64,000 bases of DNA from an uncultured Kiritimatiellota bacterium (GCA_934635225.1 CAKTYZ010000015.1:1-64000); one strand, 5' to 3'; numbered from the stretch's first letter, positions 32,107-41,039 are shown. The notes: generated by a model from the letters alone, not told the origin. Program-made: numbers and translations.

Positions 32107-32388
32107 ATGAGCAAGACAAGCGGACCACACAACCCCGACGACGTGCTGATCGGGTTCCTCGACAGCCCGGAGGTAAAGGCGCTAACGGCGCTGGTGGCGG
32201 AGGCCGAGGGGGCCGGAACGGTCAGTGACATGTTCCGGGAGTTCATCTTCGCCCGTGCCGAGGCGCACGGGATGATGCGCGACCGCAAGGTCGTGGGGGA
32301 ATGGCGCGAGAGAGTCCGGGAGGGAGCCGAGGCGATCCGCGCCGCGAAACGAGAACGCAGCGAACGCCGCAAGAAGGCGAACGCGTAA
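32107..32388 (+). CDS. phage hypothetical protein
   Basis: 93 residues, helical and ending in a very basic tail (RAAKRERSERRKKANA), suggesting nucleic-acid contact. AAAGGAGA lies ten bases upstream. No family recognised. Confidence 0.6.
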   Translation: MSKTSGPHNPDDVLIGFLDSPEVKALTALVAEAEGAGTVSDMFREFIFARAEAHGMMRDRKVVGEWRERVREGAEAIRAAKRERSERRKKANA

Positions 32389-32405
32389 AACGAAAGGAAC
32401 GAGCA

Positions 32406-32582
32406 ATGGCAACAGACATCGGAGTGAAGGCGACCGGCGACCGCAGGGCGATCGAGCGGATCGCGGCGAAGCGACACACCACGGCATCCGCCGTGGTCAA
32501 AAAAGAGCGTGCGCGGATGCGGCGTCTTTTTGGCCGTGGCGCGTTATATCGCGCCGACATAATGGGGGCCGCCGCGCGCTGA
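32406..32582 (+). CDS. small phage ORF, basic
   Basis: 58 residues with CGAAAGGA upstream. The first 35 residues look like a short DNA-binding helix pair; the last part is encoded by sequence that also contains a CCACGGC/GCCGTGG hairpin and the operator-like 32538-32555, so the C-terminus may not be under protein-level selection. Confidence 0.4.
   Translation: MATDIGVKATGDRRAIERIAAKRHTTASAVVKKERARMRRLFGRGALYRADIMGAAAR
32538..32555. promoter_or_regulatory. operator-like palindrome, variant
   Basis: GGCGCGTTATATCGCGCC matches the early operator with one centre change. Lies between two early genes. Confidence 0.55.
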
Positions 32583-32608
32583 TTTTTTTTGTTTTTTATT
32601 TGACATGG

Positions 32609-32622
32609 CGCGTTATAACGCG
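32609..32622. promoter_or_regulatory. operator palindrome CGCGTTATAACGCG
   Basis: Identical to 30459-30472. It directly follows TTGACA (32600-32605) and precedes the AAGGAGG ribosome-binding site of the gene at 32634, so binding would cover a promoter or the start of a transcript. Confidence 0.75.
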
Positions 32623-32633
32623 AAGGAGGGGCG

Positions 32634-32801
32634 ATGAACAAGAACGAGAAGGCGAAGGTCGAGAAGAAGGTGCGCTGCACCTTCGACCTGACGGAAAGCG
32701 AGGCGCGGAAACTGTGCGACCTGCGCTGCGAGCCGAAGCCGAGCACGGCGGCGGCGCAGGTCTGCCGCATGGCCATCAAGGCGGAGGGCGGTACGAAATG
32801 A
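32634..32801 (+). CDS. small phage protein under the second operator
   Basis: 55 residues; AAGGAGG precedes the ATG. Rich in Lys at the N-terminus, then a helix (LTESEARKLCDLRCEPKPSTAAAQVCRMAI) that resembles the RHH-like DNA-binding folds of small repressors. Its position next to the operator makes a regulatory role plausible. Overlaps the next gene by ATGA. Confidence 0.55.
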   Translation: MNKNEKAKVEKKVRCTFDLTESEARKLCDLRCEPKPSTAAAQVCRMAIKAEGGTK

Positions 32802-33004
32802 ACCAGGCCGAAGTGATAGGCGACAAGGAGGCGGCGGAGCTGTTCGGGCTTTCCCGCGTCGCCCTTCGCCAGCACTGCATGGAGTCGTACGTCTGCCCCA
32901 AGGGGAAGGTGGACGTGCGCAAGGCGAACCCCGTCGTGGTTGGGCGGTGCCGCAGGTGGCGGCGTAGCGCGATCATGGTGGTGCTGTCCACGAAGCCGGA
33001 ATGA
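32798..33004 (+). CDS. excisionase-like or MerR-type small DNA-binding protein
   Basis: 68 residues: KEAAELFGLSRVALRQHCMESYV is a helix-turn-helix of the excisionase/AlpA type, followed by a wing (GKVDVRKANPVVVGRCRRWRRS). Such proteins direct excision or regulate early promoters. Overlaps neighbours by ATGA on both sides. Confidence 0.6.
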   Translation: MNQAEVIGDKEAAELFGLSRVALRQHCMESYVCPKGKVDVRKANPVVVGRCRRWRRSAIMVVLSTKPE

Positions 33005-33018
33005 CGGAGGGTCGAAAG

Positions 33019-33255
33019 ATGACGATGGAAGAATGGGACAGGCAGTTGTCGGGAATGACGCTGGAGGAATACGACCGCGAGATTTGCCGCAGACTGCGGC
33101 GCAGACGGCTCAGGGCGGCGGGCGAAGTCGTGGCCGGGGTTCTCGCCCTTGCCCTGCTCGCGCTCGTAGCGTGGCTGTTTCTCGCGGCTACGCCGGACCA
33201 GTTCAGCGCGGAGTGCGAGGCACTGCGCGCCGAGATGGAGGCAAAGGGCGAATGA
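33019..33255 (+). CDS. phage membrane protein, single transmembrane segment
   Basis: 78 residues from ATG 33019, which has GGAGGG nine bases upstream; ATG 33001 overlaps the previous stop and is an alternative start adding six residues. A basic stretch (CRRLRRRRLRAA) precedes one transmembrane helix (about 40-62), then an acidic tail. No family recognised. Confidence 0.55.
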   Translation: MTMEEWDRQLSGMTLEEYDREICRRLRRRRLRAAGEVVAGVLALALLALVAWLFLAATPDQFSAECEALRAEMEAKGE

Positions 33256-33307
33256 GGATTTCCCTGCCGCACGGTGCGGCGGGGATGGGCAAACGAAAGG
33301 TAAAGAC

Positions 33308-34882
33308 ATGAAGACAAAGACGAAGGCCAAGGCTGCGGCCAAGAAGAAGCAGCCGAAGGAGGTCGAAGCCGTGTCCGCGCCGAAGGCGGCGGATTACGAG
33401 CGGAAGCGGACGGAGGTGGAGACGGCGAAACTGAAGTTCGCGCCGTGGAACCCCCGCCCGAAGATTACGCCCGAGAGCGTGGCGGATCTCGCGTCGAGCA
33501 TCAGGTCGCTGGGGGTGATCGAGCCTCTTGTGGCGATGATGGACAAGGACGGGGGTGCGACGCTGATATCCGGGCACCGGCGTCTCGTGGCCGCCAAGGC
33601 TGCGGGGCTCGACAAGGTGCCCTGCGACATCCTCGTCGGCGTGGACGAGGCGACGGCGCAGCGCATGACGTTCATCGAGAACCTACAGCGCAAGGACGCC
33701 GACCCCCTTCTCGAGTCCGAGCTGGTGGGCAGTCTCGTGAAGTCCGGCATGAAGCAGGACGAGATCGCCGCCGAGACCGGGCGCGGGCGCGAATGGGTGT
33801 CCCGGAGGCTGAACCTCTCGCGGCTCTCGAAGTCGTGGCGTAAGCGCGTGAAGGACGGCGAGAGGATAACGACCGACTGCCTGGAGCATGTGGCGGCGTA
33901 CCCCGAGGAGGTGCAGGAGAGGCTGAAAGGCGCGAAGGACTACAACAGGCGCGACGCGGCGCTCCGCTGGTGCGACATCGAAACCCAGTTCGACCGCGAG
34001 ACGCAGGACCTGAAAAAGGCCGTGTTCGACCGGACGCCGTGCAAGACGTGTCCGAACAACACGGGATGCTCGCCCGACCTGTTCGACTGGGACGGCAAGC
34101 CCGCCACCTTCGGCAAGTGCATGGACGGGAAGTGCTACAAGCGCAAGGTGGCAGACGCGATAAAGGCGACGATCGCGGACGCGAAGGCGAACGGGGCGGA
34201 GGTGCGCGAGAGCAAGCAGCACCCGGACTACTCCATCAGCCTGCAATCCAAGCCCGACAAGAATCACGATACGCTGTACGTCTGGAAGGACTGGAACGAC
34301 GAGACCGTGATGCAGTGGGGCGAGAGGCCCAAGGCCGCGGCGAAGTCCAGCGGAGGCATGACCGACGAGGAGAAGGAGGCGCGGAAGCGGAAGGTCGCCG
34401 CGAACAAGGCGAGGCGGAAGTTGGCCGAGTGGTGCGAGGGCAATCTTTCGGGGGTGATTATGGCGGCCTACACGGTGGACGTGCAGATCGCCCTTGCGTT
34501 CCAGAAAGTGTTCGACATTGGCTGCGAGTGGCGCGTGTTCGGATCGCAGACGAACGCGTCGGACGCGGCGAGGGCGTACCTGCTCGATACCGATGCGCAG
34601 GACTTCGCGCCGATGGAGCGCTGGGCAAGCCTGGCGGCGGCCGAAATCGCGGCGAAGATAGCCAAGCCGGAGGTCGGCGCGAAGTACGCCGAACTTCTGA
34701 TCGCGATTCTGCCGCCGACGGCGGAGGCGCTGACAGACGAGGAACGTCAGCTCGTGGCGTCTGACGCGACGGTGCTGAAACTCCGCGAGCCGGTCAAGGT
34801 GGTGTGGACTTCACGGCCAACTGACTCCGAGGCGGAGGGCGATATGCTGGACGCCGAGGACGACGAGGAAACGGAAGACTGA
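33308..34882 (+). CDS. ParB/Spo0J-like protein, large
   Basis: 524 residues. The ParB N-terminal domain is clear: NPRPKITPESVADLASSIRSLGVIEPL, then ISGHRRLVAAKAAG (the CTPase/DNA-binding box) and VGVDEATAQRMTFIENLQRKDADPL. The helix-turn-helix follows (SGMKQDEIAAETGRGREWVSRRLNL). The C-terminal 300 residues include Cys motifs (PCKTCPNNTGC...GKCMDGKCY) and end in an acidic tail. In phages such proteins act in partition, replication or transcription. No parA is nearby. Confidence 0.85.
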   Translation: MKTKTKAKAAAKKKQPKEVEAVSAPKAADYERKRTEVETAKLKFAPWNPRPKITPESVADLASSIRSLGVIEPLVAMMDKDGGATLISGHRRLVAAKAAGLDKVPCDILVGVDEATAQRMTFIENLQRKDADPLLESELVGSLVKSGMKQDEIAAETGRGREWVSRRLNLSRLSKSWRKRVKDGERITTDCLEHVAAYPEEVQERLKGAKDYNRRDAALRWCDIETQFDRETQDLKKAVFDRTPCKTCPNNTGCSPDLFDWDGKPATFGKCMDGKCYKRKVADAIKATIADAKANGAEVRESKQHPDYSISLQSKPDKNHDTLYVWKDWNDETVMQWGERPKAAAKSSGGMTDEEKEARKRKVAANKARRKLAEWCEGNLSGVIMAAYTVDVQIALAFQKVFDIGCEWRVFGSQTNASDAARAYLLDTDAQDFAPMERWASLAAAEIAAKIAKPEVGAKYAELLIAILPPTAEALTDEERQLVASDATVLKLREPVKVVWTSRPTDSEAEGDMLDAEDDEETED

Positions 34883-34898
34883 CGAAAGGAACGATACG

Positions 34899-35354
34899 AT
34901 GCTAAACGACAGACAGAGAGAGACGGTGCGGGACTACTTCAAGCGCAATCCCGACGCCACGCCGCAGGACATCGAGAGGCTGCTGGGCTTCAAGATGGAC
35001 ATGATGACGGTCATCGAGACGGGGCTTCTGAAGATAGAGACCGCCGACGGTGACGGAGGCTCCGGATCCGGTACCGGAAACGCGTCCGGGAAGATGGAGA
35101 TCGAGTTCAGCATGACCGGGAACGACGACACGCACAACCTCACCTACATGATTGCGGTGAAGCAGGTGCAGACGTCGAAGCAGGACGTCGCGACGAAGCT
35201 ACGCGCCTATGTCCTGAAGAAGGTGATGCTGGCGCTCCGCGAGGAGTTCTCCGGCATCCTTCAGGACGGCGACAAGATGCTGTCCATGGTGAGGAACGCG
35301 GAACAGGAGATCAAGAAGGAGTACCGCGCGTTCGTCGGAAAGGAGGCGCTATGA
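34899..35354 (+). CDS. phage hypothetical protein
   Basis: 151 residues with CGAAAGGA upstream. An N-terminal helix pair (about 1-35), a Gly/Ser linker (about 50-66) and a helical C-terminal half. Lies at the head of the recombination block. No family recognised. Confidence 0.6.
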   Translation: MLNDRQRETVRDYFKRNPDATPQDIERLLGFKMDMMTVIETGLLKIETADGDGGSGSGTGNASGKMEIEFSMTGNDDTHNLTYMIAVKQVQTSKQDVATKLRAYVLKKVMLALREEFSGILQDGDKMLSMVRNAEQEIKKEYRAFVGKEAL

Positions 35355-35680
35355 CGCGGCAGGACTACATCAACCATCTTGACGCGCTGCGGCGCGGAGT
35401 GCTGAAGCTGATGGAGTTCGACAAGAAGGAGAAGGACCTGAACGGTCCGCTTGTCGGAGCCACCACGCTGGAGGACGACCGCGCGAAGAAAACGCAGAAG
35501 ATGCTCGAAGACCTGGCCGTGCGCCTGTACGAGGACGCGGCCGTGTCCGAGAAGGTCAAGATCGAGAAGCTGGAGGCCGGCGACATGGAGCAGGCCGAGA
35601 TGACCTTCACCGCCGAGATGGCGGAGAGGGCGGCCGAGAGCATGGCGAAGTCCGCGAAGCGGAAAGGCGGTGCGAAGTGA
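35351..35680 (+). CDS. phage hypothetical protein, coiled-coil-like
   Basis: 109 residues, strongly helical and charged, overlapping both neighbours by ATGA. Probably a small accessory factor of the nuclease/annealing module. No family recognised. Confidence 0.6.
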   Translation: MTRQDYINHLDALRRGVLKLMEFDKKEKDLNGPLVGATTLEDDRAKKTQKMLEDLAVRLYEDAAVSEKVKIEKLEAGDMEQAEMTFTAEMAERAAESMAKSAKRKGGAK

Positions 35681-36729
35681 AGATCACACTGACCGCATCG
35701 AGCATGGCATGCGCGCTCCGGTGTCCGCGCCGGTACTGGTACGACAACATCCTCGGCCTGAAGGAGGCGAACCCTTCCGAGGCGCTGAGGATAGGCACGG
35801 CGATCCACAACGGCGGCGAGACGAGGGCCAAGGGCCTGGACTTCGGCGCGCAGTACGCGGCGGCCTTGACGGGCGGGACGCTCGACGAGTGGATGGCGGC
35901 CAAGGTGTTCGGCATCCTCGGCGCGTATGACAAGACATACGGCGAGGTCGAAGACCGCGACTATTCGGCGATGGAGCCGGAGGTGGAGTTCACGGACGTG
36001 ATCGACGGATCGCGGACGTTCGAGCAGCGCGGGAAGGTGGACGGCCTCGCCGTGCTGAAGGACGGGCGGCGCGTCGTGTGGGAGCGCAAGACCACGAGCG
36101 ACGACGTGGGCGAGACTTCCGACTACTGGAACCGCCTGAAGTTCAACATCCAGCTGCTTGCGTACGCGGGATGGGTGTACCACGCCACGGGCGAGCTGCC
36201 GGTGTGCGTGTACGACGTCATCCGCAAGCCGCAGCTCCAGCCGAAGGCGAACATCCCCGACCTCGACGAGAACGGCCTGCCGATCGTGCTTGACGCGAAC
36301 GGCAACCGCTGCATCAAGAGGGACGGCCAGCCGAAGAAGACAGCGGACGCGGCCAAGGGCGAGCGCGTGAGCGGACACGCCGAGACGCCGGACGAGTACG
36401 GATCCCGCATCCTCGCCGCGATGGGCGCGGAGCCGGAGCGATATTTCGCGCGGCGCGAGGTGGGCATCACATTCGACATGCTCGACGAGTTCCAGAGGGA
36501 GCGGCTGGGCGTGTGCCGGATGCTCCTCCACTTCGCGGCGGAGGCGCGCAAGGCGAAGATGCCGGAGTACGCATACCCGAGGGCGTGCAACCCCGACAAC
36601 TGCCGGAGCTGCCCGTTCGCGGGGTTGTGCCTCAACCGCATTCACGTGGACGAGACGAACGTTCCGGAGGGTTTCCGGATCGCGAAGCACGAAGAACTTT
36701 CGCAGCCGCAGGGTGCGGCTTGCGAGTAA
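35677..36729 (+). CDS. Cas4/RecB-like PD-(D/E)XK exonuclease with Fe-S cluster
   Basis: 350 residues. Nuclease residues: GTAIH (His44), KVDGL (Asp122), VWERK (Glu136, Lys138) and QLLAY (Gln159). Four C-terminal cysteines (304, 309, 312, 318) with Cys12 or Cys16 at the N-terminus match the iron-sulfur fastener of Cas4 and AddB nucleases. It probably resects double-stranded ends for the Sak4-type protein encoded next. No cas1 or cas2 is nearby, so not CRISPR adaptation. Confidence 0.85.
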   Translation: MKITLTASSMACALRCPRRYWYDNILGLKEANPSEALRIGTAIHNGGETRAKGLDFGAQYAAALTGGTLDEWMAAKVFGILGAYDKTYGEVEDRDYSAMEPEVEFTDVIDGSRTFEQRGKVDGLAVLKDGRRVVWERKTTSDDVGETSDYWNRLKFNIQLLAYAGWVYHATGELPVCVYDVIRKPQLQPKANIPDLDENGLPIVLDANGNRCIKRDGQPKKTADAAKGERVSGHAETPDEYGSRILAAMGAEPERYFARREVGITFDMLDEFQRERLGVCRMLLHFAAEARKAKMPEYAYPRACNPDNCRSCPFAGLCLNRIHVDETNVPEGFRIAKHEELSQPQGAACE

Positions 36730-36754
36730 ACGAAACAACGAAAGGTAGAAAACA

Positions 36755-37639
36755 ATGGCTATTCCGAAGAGACCGAGCGCGGCGGCGTTTCCCGCGCCGA
36801 AGACAACGACGGCTCCCGCCCCGAAGGCGGAGCAGACCGTGGACGGATGGGGCGACTGCAAGCGCGGCCACTTCATCGGACTGCACGGAACGGGAGGAGC
36901 GGGCAAGTCAACCCTCGCGGCCATGCTTCCGGGCAAGACGCTGTTCATCGACCTGGAGGGGTCGCTGAAGATCATCCGACCGAAGCTGGAGGCGATGGGG
37001 CTGACGGAGCGGATCGCGCCGAAGTTCCTGAAGTACGACCCGAAGGCGCCGGCGGCGGCTTGGAACGACCTCATGGCGTTCCTCGCCTCCGACGCGGTGA
37101 AGGGCTACGACAACGTCGTGATCGACAGCTTCACGCGCGCCCAGGAGTGGGCGGCGCAGAACTGCATCGAGAGCATTCCGGGAGACTCGGCCACGATCCG
37201 CAAGTCGCTGGAGCAGTGGATGTACGGCAAGGGGTCGCAGCTGGTGTTCGACAAGTTCGCGCCCATCTATCCGCTGATCGACGAGCTGGTGGCCGGCGGG
37301 ACGAACGTGCTGGCCGTTGCGCACTCGGAGCCGACGAGGTTCACGAACGCGGACGGCGCGGACTACTGGCAGAACCAGCCGCGCCTCGTGCAGGGCGACA
37401 AGGGCAAGGCTCCGGGCCGCTCGACGTTTCTCGAAAAGACCGACCATCTGCTCTATCTCGCGGCGGACGTGAGCGTGGAAAAGGGAAAGGCCAAGGGCGG
37501 CATGACGAGGACGCTGTACACTGGCGGCATTGCCACGATGATGGCCAAGAGCCGTACGGTGCAGGGGTGCGCGTTCGAAGTCCCGAACTGGGACGAATCG
37601 GACGGCGCGCTGTTCGACTGGTCGCAGATCGTGAAGTGA
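36755..37639 (+). CDS. Sak4-like RecA-fold ATPase (phage recombination)
   Basis: 294 residues of the phage nucleotide-binding AAA_24/Sak4 type. Walker A GTGGAGKST (45-53, Lys51), Walker B VVIDS (Asp124), and a RecA-core fold. Sak4 proteins anneal single strands with help of a phage SSB. The N-terminal 30 residues are a Pro/Ala-rich tail. Flanked by the nuclease and a probable single-strand-binding protein, completing a recombination module. Confidence 0.85.
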   Translation: MAIPKRPSAAAFPAPKTTTAPAPKAEQTVDGWGDCKRGHFIGLHGTGGAGKSTLAAMLPGKTLFIDLEGSLKIIRPKLEAMGLTERIAPKFLKYDPKAPAAAWNDLMAFLASDAVKGYDNVVIDSFTRAQEWAAQNCIESIPGDSATIRKSLEQWMYGKGSQLVFDKFAPIYPLIDELVAGGTNVLAVAHSEPTRFTNADGADYWQNQPRLVQGDKGKAPGRSTFLEKTDHLLYLAADVSVEKGKAKGGMTRTLYTGGIATMMAKSRTVQGCAFEVPNWDESDGALFDWSQIVK

Positions 37640-37652
37640 GGAGGGAAAGACG

Positions 37653-38519
37653 ATGGCATACAGCTACGGAATACCCGACGGCACCTATGTGGGCAAGCCT
37701 ACGACGGCGAGCTGCTACGAGAAGGACGGGCGGCTGATCCTCGACGTGAACTTCGCGGTCAAGGATCCGGACACGGGCGCGTGGTACAAGAAGGACAACG
37801 GCTACGACTGGGAGGCGCGGAAGCGCCACTGGCTGACGAGCGCGGACGGCGGCTTCAACGAGAAGACCATCGAGGGCCTGAAGGAGTGGGCGAAGGGGTG
37901 GCAGCCCCGGAGCCTCGACGACTTCTGGTGGTTCCAGTCGCCGGACGACGGAGGCGTGGCGTTCGGGCATCTCGCCGCCATCGGCGAGGTCGAGCTGAAC
38001 TTCACTACCGACGGCCAGGGCAATCAGCAGATCTGGGTTCACGACCCGGACCGCCCGAAGTCGGGCGGCCGCAAGGCGTACGTCCCGGACGGGGCGAGCG
38101 CAGACCGCGCCGCGATGATGGCGAAGTGGGGGACGAGGGCGAAGGCACTGTTCGCCGCGACGCCGAAGAAGGTGGGATCGGGAGCGCCCGCACAGGCCGC
38201 GCAGAAGCCCGCACAGGCGGCTCCGGCAGCTGGGGGAGGTGTTGCGCCTTCCCGTCCTGCGGCGGCCCCTGCGGCCCCTTCACGCCCAGCTGGCGGCGCA
38301 CCCGCGAAGCCGAAGCCGTGGGCGGATTTCCCGCAGACGGCGGACGGCGCGTTCGACTACTTCTGCTCGCTCCTGGGCGAGCCGTACGAAGGCGCGAAGC
38401 ACGAGGACAGGTGGTTCGAGCTGTTCGACGCGGCACGACATGGGAAGGACGCCGACGAGTTCACGCCCGAGGACGTGCAGAGGCTGTTCCAGACGATCGA
38501 GGACGGCATGGCCGGATGA
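37653..38519 (+). CDS. probable single-stranded-DNA-binding partner of Sak4
   Basis: 288 residues. The N-terminal domain (about 1-150) is beta-rich with OB-like strands (GTYVGKPTTASCYEKDGRLILDV reads as such), resembling DUF669-type phage proteins next to Sak4. A Pro/Ala-rich linker (about 175-230) follows and then a small helical domain (about 235-288). SSB function is inferred mainly from gene order. Confidence 0.6.
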   Translation: MAYSYGIPDGTYVGKPTTASCYEKDGRLILDVNFAVKDPDTGAWYKKDNGYDWEARKRHWLTSADGGFNEKTIEGLKEWAKGWQPRSLDDFWWFQSPDDGGVAFGHLAAIGEVELNFTTDGQGNQQIWVHDPDRPKSGGRKAYVPDGASADRAAMMAKWGTRAKALFAATPKKVGSGAPAQAAQKPAQAAPAAGGGVAPSRPAAAPAAPSRPAGGAPAKPKPWADFPQTADGAFDYFCSLLGEPYEGAKHEDRWFELFDAARHGKDADEFTPEDVQRLFQTIEDGMAG

Positions 38520-38589
38520 TTCACATACGCCCAGCTTCCGGCCGGCCATGTGCCGGAGGCGGGGCAACTTCACGACGAAAGGCAGAGAC

Positions 38590-39606
38590 ATGAAAATCAA
38601 GATAGCGGATCTCGACCTGACCTTGCAGACGAGGGCGGGGACGGATGCGGACACGATAAGGACTTACGCCGAGGCGATGGCGGACGGCGCGCAGTTCCCG
38701 GACGTGACGGTGTTCACGGACGGCGAGACGTACTGGCTGGCCGACGGCTTCCACCGCGTGCTGGCCGCGAAGTCGAACGGCAAGACGGCGATATCCGCGG
38801 ATGTCCGCAAGGGCACGGAGGACGACGCCGTGGTGTTCGGCGGGACGGCCAACAACAAGCAGGGAAAGCGGCCGACGATGGCCGACGTGCAGCACTTCCT
38901 CTCGATGGTGTGGGACAGGCGCGAGGCGATCTTCGGGGGGACGCCCACGGGCGGGAACCTTGCGGAGCGGTGCGGCGTGTCGAGGGCTACGGGCGAGAGG
39001 TTCGTGCAGCGGAAGCTGGCCGAGATGCCCAAGGCGCCGAGCCGTCCTACTGTATCAAAGATACAGTCGAAGATGCCGACGCGCCCGACGAGACTGATAG
39101 GGGCGAATGGCCGCGAGTACCCCGTCAGGCCGGAGCCGAAACCCGCTCCGAAGGCATCCGAGACCACATCCGCGCCAGTCCGTCCTACTGCGTCAAAGAT
39201 ACAGTCGCCTACTGTATCAAAGACGCAGTTGAAGATGCCGACGAAACCGGCGAGGCCGCAGCATCCCGTGATGCCCGTGGACAGGTACGGCACGGAGATT
39301 CCGCTCGAGATGCAGGAGGCGTTCGAGTCAAGCCCGCTTGCGGACATCCTCTCGTGCATCAGCAAGGCGCGGGTGGCCCTGCGCAAGGGATTCGAGGAGC
39401 AAGACCCGGCGTTCGCCGCCGTGCGGCAGGACGCGCTCGTCAACCTGAACAACGCCTACAACTTCGTGAACGCCGCCGAGCCGCATTGCGTGTGCCGGAT
39501 GTGCCAGGGGACGGGGTGCAAGGCGTGCCACGGGCGCGGGTGGCAGACTGAAGAAGAATACAAGCGCAACCCGAAGGAGTTCCAGGTGGAAGGCGGTGCG
39601 AAATGA
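38590..39606 (+). CDS. ParB-nuclease-like protein with zinc ribbon and in-frame 19-bp repeats
   Basis: 338 residues. N-terminal ParB-like fold (PDVTVFTDGETYWLADGFHRVLAAKSNG), then an HTH-like segment (NLAERCGVSRATGERFVQRKL). A long Pro-rich linker (about 150-225) contains peptides SKIQS/SKTQL, each encoded by a copy of the 19-bp inverted repeat (39049, 39187, 39211). The C-terminus has a DnaJ-type CxxCxGxxCxxCxGxG zinc motif. CGAAAGG precedes the ATG. Possibly a transcription or modification factor. Confidence 0.75.
   Translation: MKIKIADLDLTLQTRAGTDADTIRTYAEAMADGAQFPDVTVFTDGETYWLADGFHRVLAAKSNGKTAISADVRKGTEDDAVVFGGTANNKQGKRPTMADVQHFLSMVWDRREAIFGGTPTGGNLAERCGVSRATGERFVQRKLAEMPKAPSRPTVSKIQSKMPTRPTRLIGANGREYPVRPEPKPAPKASETTSAPVRPTASKIQSPTVSKTQLKMPTKPARPQHPVMPVDRYGTEIPLEMQEAFESSPLADILSCISKARVALRKGFEEQDPAFAAVRQDALVNLNNAYNFVNAAEPHCVCRMCQGTGCKACHGRGWQTEEEYKRNPKEFQVEGGAK
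39049..39067. repeat. 19-bp inverted repeat, in-frame in the gene at 38590 (perfect dyad)
   Basis: ACTGTATCAAAGATACAGT, an uninterrupted 8-3-8 inverted repeat encoding VSKIQ. Confidence 0.9.
39187..39229. repeat. two adjacent 19-bp inverted repeats, in frame
   Basis: ACTGCGTCAAAGATACAGT (39187-39205) and ACTGTATCAAAGACGCAGT (39211-39229), five bases apart, encoding ASKIQS and VSKTQ in the same linker. Confidence 0.9.
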
Positions 39607-40025
39607 AGGTCGAGCTGAGAGTTTGTGCGGCGATTGTGAGCTGTGAGACAGACCACAGGCCGGATCCGAGCGGGAAGTGTTCGGAGAACGACGCGGCGCG
39701 TCAGGCGCTTTTCGAGAGGCTGCTTGACGTGGCCATCGCGCAGATGAACCAATGGCTGTATGACAACCGCGAACCCGTCGGAACGCCGAAGCCGCCGAGC
39801 GAGTATGTGCGGAAACTTGAAAAGGCGCTGGAGCCGGTTCTTGCCGTAGAGGGCGCAATCGAACAGGCTGAAATCGACGGCAGGAAAATAGTCTGCCGCT
39901 CTGACGAGCGTCTGTTTCAGTGTCTCGATGTCGTCGCGGAGGCGCAGAAGATCATGCAGCCGGTCATTGCGATTGAGCAGGCGGCGGCAGAAGTCAGAGA
40001 GAAGATAGCGGAGGCGACCGCGTAG
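39603..40025 (+). CDS. phage hypothetical protein
   Basis: 140 residues, mostly helical with three scattered cysteines in the first 30 residues. Overlaps the previous gene by ATGA. No family recognised. Confidence 0.55.
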   Translation: MKVELRVCAAIVSCETDHRPDPSGKCSENDAARQALFERLLDVAIAQMNQWLYDNREPVGTPKPPSEYVRKLEKALEPVLAVEGAIEQAEIDGRKIVCRSDERLFQCLDVVAEAQKIMQPVIAIEQAAAEVREKIAEATA

Positions 40026-40062
40026 CCGTCTCCCCATGGGCAAAACGAAAGGACACCAGAAG

Positions 40063-40320
40063 ATGGAAAACCAAGAGACGTTGGACGCCCTCGTGGCGGA
40101 AGTCCGCGCGAGGGCGAAGGCGTGGCCGGATCCGTCGCTCGTCCAGTACGACGAGCGGCTGGCCGAGCGCATCACGGATGCCGCGAGACGGGGGCACCAC
40201 AACCTCGATGCGCTGGAGCGCGCCTGCGAGGAGGTGCTGGACGCGGAGACGCTGAAGAAGGTGATCGCCGCGAAACGGCGCATCCAGGGCGAGCTGAAAG
40301 AGGGCGAGGTGCGGAAATGA
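40063..40320 (+). CDS. phage hypothetical protein
   Basis: 85 residues from ATG 40063, chosen because CGAAAGGA lies upstream; the earlier in-frame ATG has none. Helical and charged. Overlaps the next gene by ATGA. Confidence 0.55.
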   Translation: MENQETLDALVAEVRARAKAWPDPSLVQYDERLAERITDAARRGHHNLDALERACEEVLDAETLKKVIAAKRRIQGELKEGEVRK

Positions 40321-41039
40321 CGGCGAGCGAGTTCATGGCCATCGGGCCGATGTTCGCGAGCGAGGACGTGACACGCCCTTCGCTCCACGAACCGTTCCGG
40401 TGCGGCGACCATCTGTTTGTGACCGACGGGCGCATCGCGCTCACCCACCGCGCACGGTTCGTGGAACTGTGCAGGATAGCCGAGACAACGGACGAGAAGC
40501 AGCTGAGCCTCGGAAAGTCGATCATGGGCATGGTCGAGCTGAACGATGCCAAGATCGCCAGCGGCAAGTATCAGGGCTACGGACTGTGCAACATGTGGGA
40601 GGCCGTGGTCACGTCGTTCTCGAACGTCGAGCCCGAAATGATGTGGCTGCGGGCGAACGAGCCGGACGAGGACGATCTCGACGCGGACTGTTCGCCCAAT
40701 TCCGTCCGTCACGTCCATGAGTCGTTCGCCTCGGTCATCATGGCGAACCCTGCGCGTTCGGTGATTGCGGGGTACTATGCCTCTCTGATCGCGGGGCTGG
40801 AGAAGTACCACGGCCCGGTCGAGGCGTATGCTGACGTGAGCGACCCAAATGCCATGCTCTACTTTCGCGGCCCCGACTGGAACTGCATGCTGATGCCGCG
40901 CATGGTAGGCAAGGACTTGGCATGGAACAGTTTAGCCGAATGTTCGATTGCAGACGCTTTGACGGGGCGCATCGTCCATCGACGCGACGAAAAGGACGAT
41001 CTGGACATGGATGCACTTCGCAAGGGGATGGCGAAATGA
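40317..41039 (+). CDS. phage hypothetical protein
   Basis: 240 residues, mixed alpha/beta, with a strand-turn pattern near the start (CGDHLFVTDGRIALTHR) and an acidic stretch (EPDEDDLDADC). It overlaps neighbours by ATGA. No family recognised. Confidence 0.6.
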   Translation: MTASEFMAIGPMFASEDVTRPSLHEPFRCGDHLFVTDGRIALTHRARFVELCRIAETTDEKQLSLGKSIMGMVELNDAKIASGKYQGYGLCNMWEAVVTSFSNVEPEMMWLRANEPDEDDLDADCSPNSVRHVHESFASVIMANPARSVIAGYYASLIAGLEKYHGPVEAYADVSDPNAMLYFRGPDWNCMLMPRMVGKDLAWNSLAECSIADALTGRIVHRRDEKDDLDMDALRKGMAK

